Assembly (NCBI RefSeq): GCF_001183605.1
Contig: NZ_LFXJ01000005.1
Coordinates: 1,990,809-2,054,808 of the forward strand
Direction of reading: 5' to 3'
Source of the DNA: Lysinibacillus xylanilyticus
GTDB lineage: Bacteria > Bacillota > Bacilli > Bacillales_A > Planococcaceae
Length of the DNA stretch: 64,000 nt
Made by a program: the position numbers and the translations under genes. This document shows positions 33,120 through 42,744 of this stretch, one piece after another. The notes under the pieces are model-generated. The model saw only the letters and a list, made by a program, of their open reading frames with translations, made no database searches and was not told the origin of the DNA. Position 1 is the first letter of the stretch; each line of letters starts with the position of its first letter.

Positions 33120-34378
33120 ACGTCATCACCTCTTTCAAGATTTTTATCTGTTAAATATTCACCTTCTTTAATAATGCCGGCCTTGCGATCCTCTTGCTCT
33201 AGCCTTAGAGCTGTTGGAACAGATAGTTTATAGGCTAAAATAATAGCGATCACACCCGCTAAAAACTTACCTGTAATAACAGGTAAAATAATTGTCGGTT
33301 GGAAGTTAGCTGTAAACGATAAATGATCTCCTAGAAGGAAGGCTGAACAAACACCAAAAGCAATGTTAATAACCTTATCTTTAGGTGGCATATGTCGAAT
33401 GAGTGTAAACATGGCTAAAATATTAGCAATTGTCGCTAAAAGACCTGCGCTTCCTACTGATGATAAGCCTAATTTCCCACCTAATGCTTCTAGAGGTTTC
33501 GATGCATATTTTCTAATTAAGTACACCATTGGGAATGCCCCCGCTAGCATAATACCAATATACCCAGCTGTTTCTAATGCCCGGAACTGATCGACTTTAT
33601 CTGCCATGATTGGATCAAAGCCCCATGCACCGAAAATCTTTGTAAAAATACCTGTGAAAATTTCTACAATCGAGAACACTAGCACAAGCTTGATAGCAGC
33701 ATCCATCACGCGTCCAAAAATCATGAAGCCTTTGATCATGCCATTTGGAATTAGTTTAAGACCTAACGCGATTAACACTACGAAAATAAATAAAGGTAAT
33801 AAATTAATTAATATTTGTAAAACGGAAATGGCAAACACGTATGTTGGTTCAGCTGTTGTACTAATCACTTCACGAACATCTGTATTAAACGTCACAATCA
33901 TGATGGAAGAAATAAATGCTCCAATCGGAATTGTTAAAACACCCGCCATAATACCTAAAGCCATATATTTATGATCTCGCTTATCTAACATGGCAAGACC
34001 CATTGGAATAGAGAACACGATTGTTGCCCCCGACATAAATCCGACAACTAGAGCCATGACCCATCCTTCATAAGACTCTTTTAACGCATTCGCTAATTGG
34101 TATCCTCCCATGTCCGAGGCTAAAATTGTCGTTGCTGCAATTGCTGGATCAGCACCAATCAATTCAAAAATCGGACTAATAAAATGACTTATAAACCACG
34201 TTAAGTAAGGTATAGCAGCCATGATCCCTGCAGCAGGTACAAAAATATGTCCAACCGTATGAATACCATTCATAAACTCTTTACCGATTCCATATTCAGC
34301 ATCTCGAATTGCTCCGATTGCCCCTAAAACTGCACATGTCATAATAATATAAACGATAACCGTTCCTATCATTGCCAT
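33116..34378 (-). CDS. eutH: Ethanolamine permease
   Basis: This polytopic membrane protein of about 420 residues has some eleven helices and the EutH marks GIGKEFMNGIHTVGHIFVPA, TTILASDMGGYQLANAL, and GDHLSFTANFQPTIILPVIT. It brings ethanolamine into the cytoplasm at low external supply. I chose the ATG at 34378, with AAAGGGGTGATG upstream; frames from 34390 and 34387 are possible. It is the first gene after the regulatory hairpin at 34431-34474. Confidence 0.94.
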   Translation of the reverse strand: MAMIGTVIVYIIMTCAVLGAIGAIRDAEYGIGKEFMNGIHTVGHIFVPAAGIMAAIPYLTWFISHFISPIFELIGADPAIAATTILASDMGGYQLANALKESYEGWVMALVVGFMSGATIVFSIPMGLAMLDKRDHKYMALGIMAGVLTIPIGAFISSIMIVTFNTDVREVISTTAEPTYVFAISVLQILINLLPLFIFVVLIALGLKLIPNGMIKGFMIFGRVMDAAIKLVLVFSIVEIFTGIFTKIFGAWGFDPIMADKVDQFRALETAGYIGIMLAGAFPMVYLIRKYASKPLEALGGKLGLSSVGSAGLLATIANILAMFTLIRHMPPKDKVINIAFGVCSAFLLGDHLSFTANFQPTIILPVITGKFLAGVIAIILAYKLSVPTALRLEQEDRKAGIIKEGEYLTDKNLERGDDV

Positions 34379-34430
34379 CCTTATCATCACCCCTTTAGTT
34401 TTGCTAAAAAATTTTGTTATTTATTAAAAA

Positions 34431-34474
34431 AAAGACGCATTAAAGAGGAATTCTCTTTAAAGCGTCTTTGCTTT
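34431..34474 (-). promoter_or_regulatory. Terminator overlapped by an ANTAR-type antiterminator hairpin
   Basis: On the minus strand AAAGC-AAAGAC-GCTTT (34474-34459) is a five-pair stem with a six-base loop having A at position 1 and G at position 4, as in EutV target hairpins (AGCAANGRRGCUY, 12 of 13 positions). Its 3' half is also the 5' arm of a terminator, AAAGACGCTTTAAAGAG / CTCTTTAATGCGTCTTT followed by TTTTT. The two folds exclude each other. It overlaps the eutV stop codon and precedes eutH. I did not find a convincing second (P1) hairpin just upstream. Confidence 0.8.
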
Positions 34475-35051
34475 AACTATTTACTTGTAATGTATTGATA
34501 ATGCGCCTTGCAATAAGCACCATTTCCTGTTGAGTCTGCATACTCTCACTGCGAATTTTTTTATAAGCCTCGTCCTCACTAAGGTTCTCTGATTGCATTA
34601 GCAAACCTTTTGCTCGTTCGATTATTTTTCGCTTTTCTAATTCTGTTTGTTTATGCAGCAATTCCCCGTTCAGACGGTTGAACTTATCAATCTGGTGAAA
34701 TGCCACTTCCAACGCTGGAAGGACATTCCTCTCAGAAAACGGTTTCATAACATAGCCTAAAATATTGTCCTGCTTCATGTACAGTAACAATTCTTTTTCA
34801 CTAAAAGCTGATATAAATAGCACCGGTATACCGAGCTGCTGTTCAATAATTTTACTTGCCTTTAAACCATCTAGCTTTGGCATTTTAATGTCCATTAAGA
34901 TTAACTGTGGCTTATGTGTAAAAGCCAACTCAATTGCTGATTCTCCATTATTCGCTTGTGCTACCACTTCGTAGCCATTATCCTCTAGCATAAACTTCAA
35001 ATCAATTGCAATAAGCGACTCATCTTCGACAATCATAACTTTCCTAGTCAT
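34473..35051 (-). CDS. eutV: EutV response regulator with ANTAR RNA-binding domain
   Basis: This is a 192-residue protein. The receiver domain (VMIVEDESLIAIDLKFML) has its phospho-Asp in LILMDIKMPKLDG and Lys in VMKPFSER. A coiled-coil linker leads to the ANTAR domain (KRKIIERAKGLLMQSENLSE, then AYKKIRSESMQ). Phosphorylated EutV dimers bind paired hairpins in nascent RNA and prevent termination. Its start overlaps the eutW stop by 8 bases, and its own stop lies in the target hairpin for eutH. Confidence 0.95.
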   Translation of the reverse strand: MTRKVMIVEDESLIAIDLKFMLEDNGYEVVAQANNGESAIELAFTHKPQLILMDIKMPKLDGLKASKIIEQQLGIPVLFISAFSEKELLLYMKQDNILGYVMKPFSERNVLPALEVAFHQIDKFNRLNGELLHKQTELEKRKIIERAKGLLMQSENLSEDEAYKKIRSESMQTQQEMVLIARRIINTLQVNS

Positions 35052-36492
35052 TTAGGATAAATACCTCCTCACTTACAGGGAACTGAATTTGAGTATGTGT
35101 ACCTTGTTCGCTAGGGATAATTGAAAATGTGCCAGCTAAATCATATTCAACAAGCCTTGTAATAATCTCCATTCCTAATGATGCCTTCACCTCTTGCATT
35201 CCAACGCCGTTGTCAGAAATATGAAGTGAAATAGTTGAAGCATCCTGTTGAAATTGAATATCGATTGTACCCTCCTCACGACCAATAAAAGCATATTTCA
35301 GTGCATTTTGCAGTAGCTCACAAATGATCAACGCGAGCGAAACAGCTTTTTTAGAATGACAAAATAACTGTACATTATCGTCATGAAAGGTTAACTGAAT
35401 AGAAGGTGTGTTGGATGTCCCAACCATTTTATGTCCAATTTTTTTAGACAGTGCGATAACGTCCACTTTCTCTTCAGCGTTATCCTCATTTTCTAAAATA
35501 AGTTCATAAACAGATGAAATACTATATATTCGATTTAATGCCTCTTGAAAAGCACTTGCACTAGAAGCTGACAATTCATTTCGCATTTGCAAGCGCAATA
35601 GACTTGTAACTGTCTGTAAATTATTTTTCACTCGATGGTGAATTTCTCGTATAGCAAATGTTTTCATCATTAGTTCATTTTCTTTCAGTTTAAGCTCTGT
35701 AAGATCTTGAATAATGAGGAGTGTTACTTTATCGTTTTGATCACGAATAGGAATTTTCTTCACAATAAAGGATTTACGATCAATCGTAATTTCTAAGAAA
35801 AAGACATCATCGCCTTTATCATAGACCTCCTGTAAAAAAGGTAAAACCTTATTCAATGCAACGTTGTCAAAACGTTCTAGACCTGATAGTTCCGATATAA
35901 ATCGGTAACCCGCAGGATTGCTATAGATAACTTTGTTTTCATGATTTGTGAGAATAATTGATTCCACTAGCAAATCAGAAACTACTGGAATCGGTTGAGA
36001 ATTCGGCTCTACAATATGCTCAATTAATGCAAAAGGCATATGTCGAATATCATCTTTAGGCGTTGTTTGCGTTTCCACCTTTTTTTCCTGGATTAACACT
36101 GCAATAACCTGTTGTTGGTCATTAAAGAGAGGGACAACGTTTTGTTCAACCGTTATACCTTCTTGTGTGATAGCCCTAGTAATTGATGATTTTTCTTTAT
36201 TTTTAAACGCAGCAAATACCGCTGGTTCGAAGCTTTCAAATACAAATTTTCCAATTACAGATTTCTCGTATAAGCCGTAGCCACTTTCTGTTTTTGGGAA
36301 AGCCTCTGCCACAACAATTGCATGTGGTAAGTTTTCCAACATACAATCTATGAACATATAACAATCTGTCAACTCAGCATAATACGATAAAGTAGCTTCT
36401 ATTTCTATTAACTTTTCTACATCTGTTGCAGATAAGCTTGTATATTTTCGACATAAAGATTGAATGTTCGACAGGCTCAACCCCCCTATCAC
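35044..36492 (-). CDS. eutW: EutW sensor histidine kinase
   Basis: This is a 482-residue soluble kinase with an N-terminal sensor domain (residues 1-150, ethanolamine-binding in the family), a PAS-like segment (about 160-270), the HisKA_2 phosphoacceptor box (REIHHRVKNNLQTVTSLLRL) and an ATPase domain (ELLQNALKYAF, ISDNGVGMQ). It phosphorylates EutV on sensing ethanolamine. The start is uncertain: GTG at 36492 has no good ribosome site, and a TTG at 36480 directly follows GGGGGG. No signal peptide is present. Confidence 0.92.
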   Translation of the reverse strand: MIGGLSLSNIQSLCRKYTSLSATDVEKLIEIEATLSYYAELTDCYMFIDCMLENLPHAIVVAEAFPKTESGYGLYEKSVIGKFVFESFEPAVFAAFKNKEKSSITRAITQEGITVEQNVVPLFNDQQQVIAVLIQEKKVETQTTPKDDIRHMPFALIEHIVEPNSQPIPVVSDLLVESIILTNHENKVIYSNPAGYRFISELSGLERFDNVALNKVLPFLQEVYDKGDDVFFLEITIDRKSFIVKKIPIRDQNDKVTLLIIQDLTELKLKENELMMKTFAIREIHHRVKNNLQTVTSLLRLQMRNELSASSASAFQEALNRIYSISSVYELILENEDNAEEKVDVIALSKKIGHKMVGTSNTPSIQLTFHDDNVQLFCHSKKAVSLALIICELLQNALKYAFIGREEGTIDIQFQQDASTISLHISDNGVGMQEVKASLGMEIITRLVEYDLAGTFSIIPSEQGTHTQIQFPVSEEVFILND

Positions 36493-36697
36493 GGAATAAT
36501 CAAATATTGATTTTGACTATTCTTGAAATTCTTTGTCATTATTATAAACCTTTTGTAAAATTATTTTCAATATAAAAAATAAATAATTTTAATAATTTTC
36601 GTTGCATTACAAAGAACTATATAGCTTAAAAGAGAAATATTCAACACTTTTTTCAAAATCATTATTATTTCACAACAAAAATGTTATTTTAATATAT

Positions 36698-36736
36698 AAA
36701 AAAACGAGTTTGCAACAGATGCAAACTCGCTTTTTT
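36698..36736 (-). terminator. Terminator of ypvA
   Basis: CGAGTTTGCA-ACAGA-TGCAAACTCG is flanked by A-runs and T-runs and works on both strands. It touches the ypvA stop codon and separates ypvA from eutW. The remaining gap to 36492 is AT-rich, presumably with the eutWV promoter. Confidence 0.9.
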
Positions 36737-38644
36737 CTACTTTATTTCCGGTGTAACCGCTAATATATTTTCAAATGTTTCACGCTTCTTTGCTTCGTCT
36801 TCATTCAACAAAATATGAATATCTCCATGGTCATTTGAAGTACGAATCAAACGTCCCATCCCTTGCTGTAAACGAAGTTGCATAAACGGTAATTCCACTT
36901 CTTCATATGGATTTTCTGCAAATGTACGTTTCGCATCAAATAATGGATCATGTGGAGGGAACGGTAAATCATAAATAATAACTCGTGTTAATGCCTCCTC
37001 CGGCAAATCTAGACCTTCCCATAAATGATAGGAGCATAATGTTTTGAGTGTGCCTTCTTGGAAATCACGAACAATTCCAGATAGTTCACGGTCCCCCTCA
37101 AACGCTACATACATCCGTTCCATAAGAGGTAACTCCGCTTTGAAATCTAACATTGCTTGTTTTGATTTAAATAAAATTAATGTTTTTTCACCGTCACGTA
37201 ATAGCTGTTGAACACGCGCCGTTTTCTCCTTTTGAGATAGCTCATGTAAATAAATTTGCATAACTTCTTCATAATCGAATGGAGATGGAACAGAAAACGA
37301 TTGATAATCACGAATTCCTAAGCTATAAGCAATATAGGAAAAATCTTTGTTGACTGATAAAGTTGCTGAAGAAAATATTATCGGAAGCTTTTTAGAGAAT
37401 AATTTTTCTGCTAAAACTTCTGTGATGAGACGCGGCATAATTACGAGCGTTTCCTCTCCATCAGTTTCCTCTAACCAATCGACTGCATCACCCTGCGCTA
37501 TGAAAATACGTAATGAAGCCTCGTATTGTTCTAAATACTCCTCTGCCATATTTAATTCATACTCTGGAATCATATACATTTCAGATTCAAAGACAAATTC
37601 CTCGAGTAATGTTTCAACATCAGCAATAAGTTGTTTACCGTATTTCAACAGATTTGGTGATTTATTAATACGTTTACGCTCTTCTTCTGAAGCTACTAGA
37701 TCATCTCGTAGCTGGTCAAAAAATAACTCATGGTCATCTTGTAATTTTTCCATCGCATATAATGTACGTTCTCGCACACCATCTACCATTAAACGCTCTA
37801 ACAATGTAACAATTGTTGTCGCCTGTACTTTATATGTCATTGCTTTTTGTGCGGCATATTCTAATAAATGGCCTTCATCTAGCACCATCATTGACACTTC
37901 AGGCAATAAAGCTAATTGCCCTTCACGTTCGCGAGATTCCTTTGTTGCTAAATGCTCCATTAAAAAATCTTGTGAACAAATAATGAGATCCGCCGATTTA
38001 CGATAATGTGCACGATGTAATGTTTGACCACATCGATTTCGCTGATCACATACTGAACACTGCATAATCGAGTTGTAGTTTACTTTTTGCCAATCTTCAT
38101 CGCTGACAGTCGGATAATCGCTACGATCACCATAAGGTTGTATAGCAATCATCGAGCCTTGTGCATATACTCCATCGGGTATAGAAAATGCAATATCATC
38201 GATCCATTCGTCGGATACCACTTTTTCTGCTTCCTCAAAACGCTTTAAGCATAAATATTGGTCTCGTGACTTTGCTAAGCGAACATCAATTTCAAGACCT
38301 AACGTTTTCTGTAGCTTATAAATATCGCCGCCCTCTTTAACAAGCTGATCGATTAAGGTTTCATCAGCACAAGCGATCAGGGCAGGTTTTCCAGTATAAC
38401 GAGCATACGATACAGCTGGTAGTAAATAGGCAATTGTTTTCCCAGTCCCTACACCTGCCTCTGCAAACAGCACGTTTTTCTCTTTTAGAGCCTGCTCAAT
38501 TTGATAGGCCATAAAAATTTGTTCATCACGGCATTCAAAGCCTTTTTCTGGTAATTCATCGTAAAGGACGTCCCCCATCCAGTCACCTAATGACTCAAAA
38601 AATGAGCGGTCCTTCGTTAATACAAATGGTAAAGATTTACGCAA
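36737..38644 (-). CDS. ypvA: DinG/XPD-family ATP-dependent DNA helicase
   Basis: This is a 635-residue superfamily 2 helicase. Walker A is in AEAGVGTGKTIAYLLPAVSY, and the DEAH-like box is VLDEGHLLE. A cluster of cysteines (DQYLCLKRF, then QCSVCDQRNRCGQ) lies between them, as in iron-sulfur XPD/DinG proteins. C-terminal motifs are IFSSATLSVNK, EGLDLPEEALTRVIIYDLPF and QGMGRLIRTSND. No exonuclease domain is fused, unlike B. subtilis DinG. It probably repairs or restarts DNA. The YpvA assignment rests on length and on neighbouring ypsC/rnpB/gpsB. Confidence 0.88.
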   Translation of the reverse strand: MRKSLPFVLTKDRSFFESLGDWMGDVLYDELPEKGFECRDEQIFMAYQIEQALKEKNVLFAEAGVGTGKTIAYLLPAVSYARYTGKPALIACADETLIDQLVKEGGDIYKLQKTLGLEIDVRLAKSRDQYLCLKRFEEAEKVVSDEWIDDIAFSIPDGVYAQGSMIAIQPYGDRSDYPTVSDEDWQKVNYNSIMQCSVCDQRNRCGQTLHRAHYRKSADLIICSQDFLMEHLATKESREREGQLALLPEVSMMVLDEGHLLEYAAQKAMTYKVQATTIVTLLERLMVDGVRERTLYAMEKLQDDHELFFDQLRDDLVASEEERKRINKSPNLLKYGKQLIADVETLLEEFVFESEMYMIPEYELNMAEEYLEQYEASLRIFIAQGDAVDWLEETDGEETLVIMPRLITEVLAEKLFSKKLPIIFSSATLSVNKDFSYIAYSLGIRDYQSFSVPSPFDYEEVMQIYLHELSQKEKTARVQQLLRDGEKTLILFKSKQAMLDFKAELPLMERMYVAFEGDRELSGIVRDFQEGTLKTLCSYHLWEGLDLPEEALTRVIIYDLPFPPHDPLFDAKRTFAENPYEEVELPFMQLRLQQGMGRLIRTSNDHGDIHILLNEDEAKKRETFENILAVTPEIK

Positions 38645-38689
38645 TTGACGTTCCCCCTCTAACTATCTGGTCCTATTATACGCGACGAA

Positions 38690-38720
38690 ACGGAAGATAA
38701 GAAAAAATCTTATCTTCCGT
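38690..38720 (-). terminator. Terminator of ypsC
   Basis: ACGGAAGATAAG-(A/T loop)-CTTATCTTCCGT forms a 12-bp stem immediately after the ypsC stop. Confidence 0.8.
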
Positions 38721-38729
38721 TATCATTTG

Positions 38730-39866
38730 TTAATCTCTTTTAGACTTTTGTCCCCAGAACTGGTAATAATTCGTTTCAATAAAGCCATTAAATAATTTAC
38801 GTTTTTTCGTAGTTTGGCGACCATACAATTCCTCAAAGTTTTTCATTGAAGAAAGCATGTACACAGACCAAGTCGGATAGTTTTTCATGACCTTTCCTAA
38901 ATCACGAATTACCTGCTCTACGACTTCAATATCACCAATACGCTCTCCGTATGGTGGATTTCCAATCATTACACCATCTGTTAGCAGTGTTGTAAAATCA
39001 CGTGCTTGCATTTGCTTGAACGTTATCATATCACCAAAGCCCGCTTCTAGTGCATTTTCTTGTGCAATACTCACCATGCGATGATCTATATCAGACCCGA
39101 TAATTTCTAATGGTTGATCATAGTTCGCTAAGCTATCCGCTTCATCTCGAGCTGCATCCCAAATTTTTGCCTTCATCCATGGCCAATCCTCTGAAATAAA
39201 TTCACGATTATAGCCTGGTGCAATATTTTGTCCAAACATTGCTGCTTCTAATGCAATTGTACCAGAACCGCAAAATGGATCCACGAACGGTCGATTCGGA
39301 TTCCACTTCGAAATTTGTACGAGTGCCGCAGCTAATGTTTCTTTTAATGGTGCTTCACCTTGCACTTGACGATAACCACGCTTATGCAAACCCGCACCCG
39401 AAGTATCAATAGTAAGTGTAGCCACATCTTTTAAAATTGAAACTTCAATTTTATAGGTTGCACCGGATTCATCTAAAAATCCTAAGCGCTTATAATGCTG
39501 TTTCATACGCTCTACAATTGCTTTTTTAGTAATTGCCTGACAATCTGGCACACTAAATAACTTAGATTTAACGGATTTCCCAGATACCGGGAAAGCTGCA
39601 TCAACTGGTAAATATTTTTCCCAAGGTAGAGCTTTTACACTTTCAAACAACTGTTCAAAAGATTTTGCAGGGAACTGTCCTACAACAATTTTTACTCGGT
39701 CTGCTACACGTAGCCATAAGTTTGTTCGTGCAATTGCCGTTTCGTCACCTTCAAAATATACTTTGCCGTTATCGACTGTTGTTTCATAGCCTAATGCCTG
39801 TACCTCTTGTGCCACAATGGACTCTAATCCCATTGCAGAAGTTGCTACTAATTTATAGTTTGCCAT
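38730..39866 (-). CDS. ypsC: THUMP-domain class I RNA methyltransferase (RlmL-like)
   Basis: This is a 378-residue protein. An N-terminal ferredoxin-like/THUMP region (residues 1-160) binds RNA, followed by an AdoMet-dependent N2-guanine methyltransferase domain: FVDPFCGSGTIALEAAMFGQ (AdoMet site), IIGSDIDHRMV, and the catalytic MIGNPPYGERIGD. The family methylates 23S rRNA. The position beside rnpB and gpsB matches B. subtilis ypsC. Confidence 0.92.
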   Translation of the reverse strand: MANYKLVATSAMGLESIVAQEVQALGYETTVDNGKVYFEGDETAIARTNLWLRVADRVKIVVGQFPAKSFEQLFESVKALPWEKYLPVDAAFPVSGKSVKSKLFSVPDCQAITKKAIVERMKQHYKRLGFLDESGATYKIEVSILKDVATLTIDTSGAGLHKRGYRQVQGEAPLKETLAAALVQISKWNPNRPFVDPFCGSGTIALEAAMFGQNIAPGYNREFISEDWPWMKAKIWDAARDEADSLANYDQPLEIIGSDIDHRMVSIAQENALEAGFGDMITFKQMQARDFTTLLTDGVMIGNPPYGERIGDIEVVEQVIRDLGKVMKNYPTWSVYMLSSMKNFEELYGRQTTKKRKLFNGFIETNYYQFWGQKSKRD

Positions 39867-39869
39867 ACA

Positions 39870-41609
39870 CTAATTCCTTCCTCGATGTTCAATTTCCCAA
39901 TACTCCATAAACTCAATAAGTTCGTGAAGTGGCAACGGTTTGCTGTAATAATAACCTTGAATTATATCACAGTTCATTTTACGTAGTATATCCACTTGTT
40001 GTGCTTGTTCTACACCTTCAGCAACAACTTTCATTTTTAGGCGATGCGACATTTGAATAATCGCATCCACTACTGCCTGTTTTTCATCGAGTGAGCCAAT
40101 ATGCTGAATAAAGCTTCGGTCGATTTTTAAATAATCAAGGGGGAAGCGAACTAAATAACTTAGAGACGAATAGCCTGTCCCAAAATCGTCTATAGAAATT
40201 TTAAAGCCCATTTTCTTCAGTCGTACAAGCTTGCTAACCGTTTCATTTGCACTGTTCATCACAGTACGTTCTGTAACTTCGATTTCAAAATTGTTAGCAG
40301 GCATGTTATAACGCTCTAATATCGCTTGAACAGAGTCTAAAAAGCTTTGTTGCTTAAAGTGAATGCTTGAAATATTGATAGCAACCGAAGTTTTGTAGCC
40401 ACATTGACGCATCTCTATAACTGCCTCACAAGCTTTTTCTATAATCACTTCGCTTAAAGGAATGATTAATCCTGTTTCCTCAGCATATGGAATAAATTCT
40501 GCTGGAGAAACAACTCCTAATCTTTCACTATTCCAACGAACAAGTGCCTCTAATCCTTGAATCTCTTCATTTTCCATAGATATTTTAGGTTGGAAATGTA
40601 ACTCAAATTCCCGATTTTCGATGGCTCTTCGTAGTTCTGAATCTAATAATAAAACACGCTGAGAGTCAGTCTTCAATTCATCAAAATAAAACGCATAGTC
40701 GTTAAGACCATTCTTTTTGGAATAAGTCATTGCCTTGTCAGCGCAATGAATCAATTGCTCAGTTGCTTCACCATCTATTGGATACATACTGATACCAATA
40801 CTCGTAGAAATAAAAATATCTTGACCATTAATATCCAATGGCTGTTCTATAATCCCAATAATTTGTTCAGCAAAATTTGCGGCTTCTTTGGCATTCTTCA
40901 CGTTCGTTAACGTAATGATAAACTCATCACCGCCATATCTAGCAATGATATCTTTATTTTTTAATAACGTTTTTAAGCGCTTTGCCACTTCTACTAGAAT
41001 GGTATCTCCTACTGCATGACCTAGCGTATCATTAATTTGCTTAAAGCGATCTAAATCTAAAAAATAAACTGCATGCTGTACTGAATGAGAAATAGTAGAA
41101 GTTGATTCTAATAGATTATCCATTCTTTCAATATATGCAAATCGATTTGAAACTTCCGTTAATGAGTCTGTTAATAGACGCTTTTCTAGTTCATTTTCTA
41201 CTATTTTTCTTTCAGACAAATCTGAGAAAATACCACAGTAATTTGTAATTTCTCCCTCATCGTTGGCTACACCAACAATTGTTAACCATTCTGGATATAC
41301 GTCTCCGGTTTTACGGCGATTCCATATTTCCCCCTGCCAATTGCCTTCTTGTCGTATCTTTTGCCACATATCTAAATAAAATTGCAATTCATGAACACCT
41401 GACTGTAGAACGGCTGGCGTTTTTCCGATCACTTCATTACGTTTATAGCCAGTTACAAATTCAAATGCAGGATTGACCAATTCTATTCTTTTATATTTAT
41501 CCGTAATCATGATGCCCTCAGATACATTTTCGAAGATCTTTGTCAGTAAGGCAGTAGGATATTTGGAAATCGAATTTAGCTTCTCCAGACTATCGTTCAC
41601 TCCGTTCAT
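39870..41609 (-). CDS. PAS-GGDEF-EAL cyclic-di-GMP enzyme
   Basis: This 579-residue soluble protein has a PAS domain at about residues 18-135 (FENVSEGIMITDKYKRIELV), a diguanylate cyclase domain at 145-310 with an intact IARYGGDEFIITL, and a phosphodiesterase domain at 325-575 with an intact QGLEALVRW and DDFGTGYSSLSYLVRFPLDY. Both catalytic signatures are conserved, so it may make or degrade c-di-GMP depending on the PAS signal. It ends 3 bases before the ypsC start, so the two genes are probably co-transcribed. No partner is evident. Confidence 0.92.
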   Translation of the reverse strand: MNGVNDSLEKLNSISKYPTALLTKIFENVSEGIMITDKYKRIELVNPAFEFVTGYKRNEVIGKTPAVLQSGVHELQFYLDMWQKIRQEGNWQGEIWNRRKTGDVYPEWLTIVGVANDEGEITNYCGIFSDLSERKIVENELEKRLLTDSLTEVSNRFAYIERMDNLLESTSTISHSVQHAVYFLDLDRFKQINDTLGHAVGDTILVEVAKRLKTLLKNKDIIARYGGDEFIITLTNVKNAKEAANFAEQIIGIIEQPLDINGQDIFISTSIGISMYPIDGEATEQLIHCADKAMTYSKKNGLNDYAFYFDELKTDSQRVLLLDSELRRAIENREFELHFQPKISMENEEIQGLEALVRWNSERLGVVSPAEFIPYAEETGLIIPLSEVIIEKACEAVIEMRQCGYKTSVAINISSIHFKQQSFLDSVQAILERYNMPANNFEIEVTERTVMNSANETVSKLVRLKKMGFKISIDDFGTGYSSLSYLVRFPLDYLKIDRSFIQHIGSLDEKQAVVDAIIQMSHRLKMKVVAEGVEQAQQVDILRKMNCDIIQGYYYSKPLPLHELIEFMEYWEIEHRGRN

Positions 41610-41829
41610 GTTTCCGCTCCATCCTATCTCTCTTTACTACCCTCATTATTAAGAAAAGCGCTTTTGCGCCAGTCTACTCGTATGTAGACAATATGTACAT
41701 CGTTGCGATAATAGTTTATTAGATGTTTTTAGCGACAGAGGCATGACCAACAGCGTACAGCCTTATTCTCAAACGTATATCGCGCATGCCTAGACATGAT
41801 TAACAAGTAACTTTTTCTTACTGTATTCA

Positions 41830-41861
41830 AAAGAAAAGCTCTCCACCAATTTGGAGAGCGC
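41830..41861 (-). terminator. Terminator of rnpB
   Basis: On the minus strand GCTCTCC-AAATTGGT-GGAGAGC is followed by TTTTCTTTT. It lies about 20-50 bases beyond the RNase P RNA body. Confidence 0.8.
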
Positions 41862-41879
41862 TTGTCATTTCATAATAAG

Positions 41880-42275
41880 CATCAAAAAATTCCATAAGCC
41901 ATGTTTTGTTCCCGAGTACTCAAACAGCTATCGCCTCGTACGGCCGGGTAGTAATCATCTATCTACAGAGCGAACTCTGTCCCTCTATCCGTTCAATTCC
42001 TTCTAGAGAGTGCCCCTACCATAATTTGGGTTTCTCACTCGTGGGGTTTACCTCGTTCCACCTTGCATGTTTCCAAACAAGCTACGTCACTGTGGCACTT
42101 TCAGGAAGTTTCAACCATATCAATAAGACTTAGGTTTTCCTTCCGCCGTCAGCCTTTACAGCTGCCTTACCTTATTTTTTCAGTAAGCACGAACACTACG
42201 GTCATCTCAGAACCGTGCGAGCATGGACTTTCCTCTACGACGTCTAGCGCCGCAGCGATTACCAGAATTTCATGA
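41880..42275 (-). ncRNA. rnpB: RNase P RNA, bacterial type B
   Basis: The minus strand contains the universal pieces of RNase P RNA in order: GGTAATCGCTGC, GTAGAGGAAAGTCCATGCTC, GCACGGTTCTGAGATGACCG, GAAAGTGCCACAGTGACG, GTGGAACGAGGTAAACCCC, GAGAAACCCAAATTATGGTA and GTAGATAGATGATTACTACC, ending ACAAAACATGGCTTA. The layout follows the Bacillus (type B) RNA. The catalytic RNA, with protein RnpA, trims tRNA 5' ends. Ends are estimated. It lies between gpsB and ypsC as in B. subtilis. Confidence 0.96.
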
Positions 42276-42332
42276 TGATAAAAAGATTATACTAGAGTTT
42301 TATGATAAATACAATATATATTTGACAAAAAA

Positions 42333-42626
42333 TTATTCGAACAACTTACTACCAAATACGTGTTTCTCTAAATTCGAAAGACGTTTTAAAATATCAAAGT
42401 TTGTCGTACCAGTTGCCGATGCGACTGGTTGTCTCTTAGGCGTATTATCAATTTCTTCTTTTAATTGTTTATTTTCGTCACGAAGTTGGGCCACCACTTT
42501 TTCAAACGTTTCATAGTCTTGTATTATTTCATCAAGAAATGAATCGACTTCTTCAACATTGTAGCCTTTAAAATTTTTCTTAAATTCCTTTTCAAGGATC
42601 TTTTTTGACGTTAATTTAATATCCAT
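42333..42626 (-). CDS. gpsB: GpsB cell-division cycle protein
   Basis: This is a 97-residue protein. The N-terminal DivIVA-like domain ([33 protein letters not shown]) is followed by a coiled coil, a short linker ([15 protein letters not shown]) and a C-terminal trimer helix ([16 protein letters not shown]). It moves between septum and side wall and guides penicillin-binding proteins such as PonA, also encoded in this window. Confidence 0.95.
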   Translation of the reverse strand: MDIKLTSKKILEKEFKKNFKGYNVEEVDSFLDEIIQDYETFEKVVAQLRDENKQLKEEIDNTPKRQPVASATGTTNFDILKRLSNLEKHVFGSKLFE

Positions 42627-42744
42627 TCACATCGCCCTTCCTCACACTACATACGTTTCATTATAGCACACTTCATCACATTATATCGTCCGAACACATC
42701 AAATGTAAGGCTAAACTTGTCGTTTCTTGCGCTTACCCGGGAAA

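Noticed and set aside
34476-34530. Second EutV hairpin (P1) in the eutV 3' coding end around TTGCAAGGCGCA
   Set aside because: The stem has a mismatch and the loop has five bases, not the required six with A1/G4.
37347-38006. 219-residue plus-strand ORF opposite ypvA
   Set aside because: Ser/Thr-rich shadow of a well-supported helicase gene, without a ribosome site.
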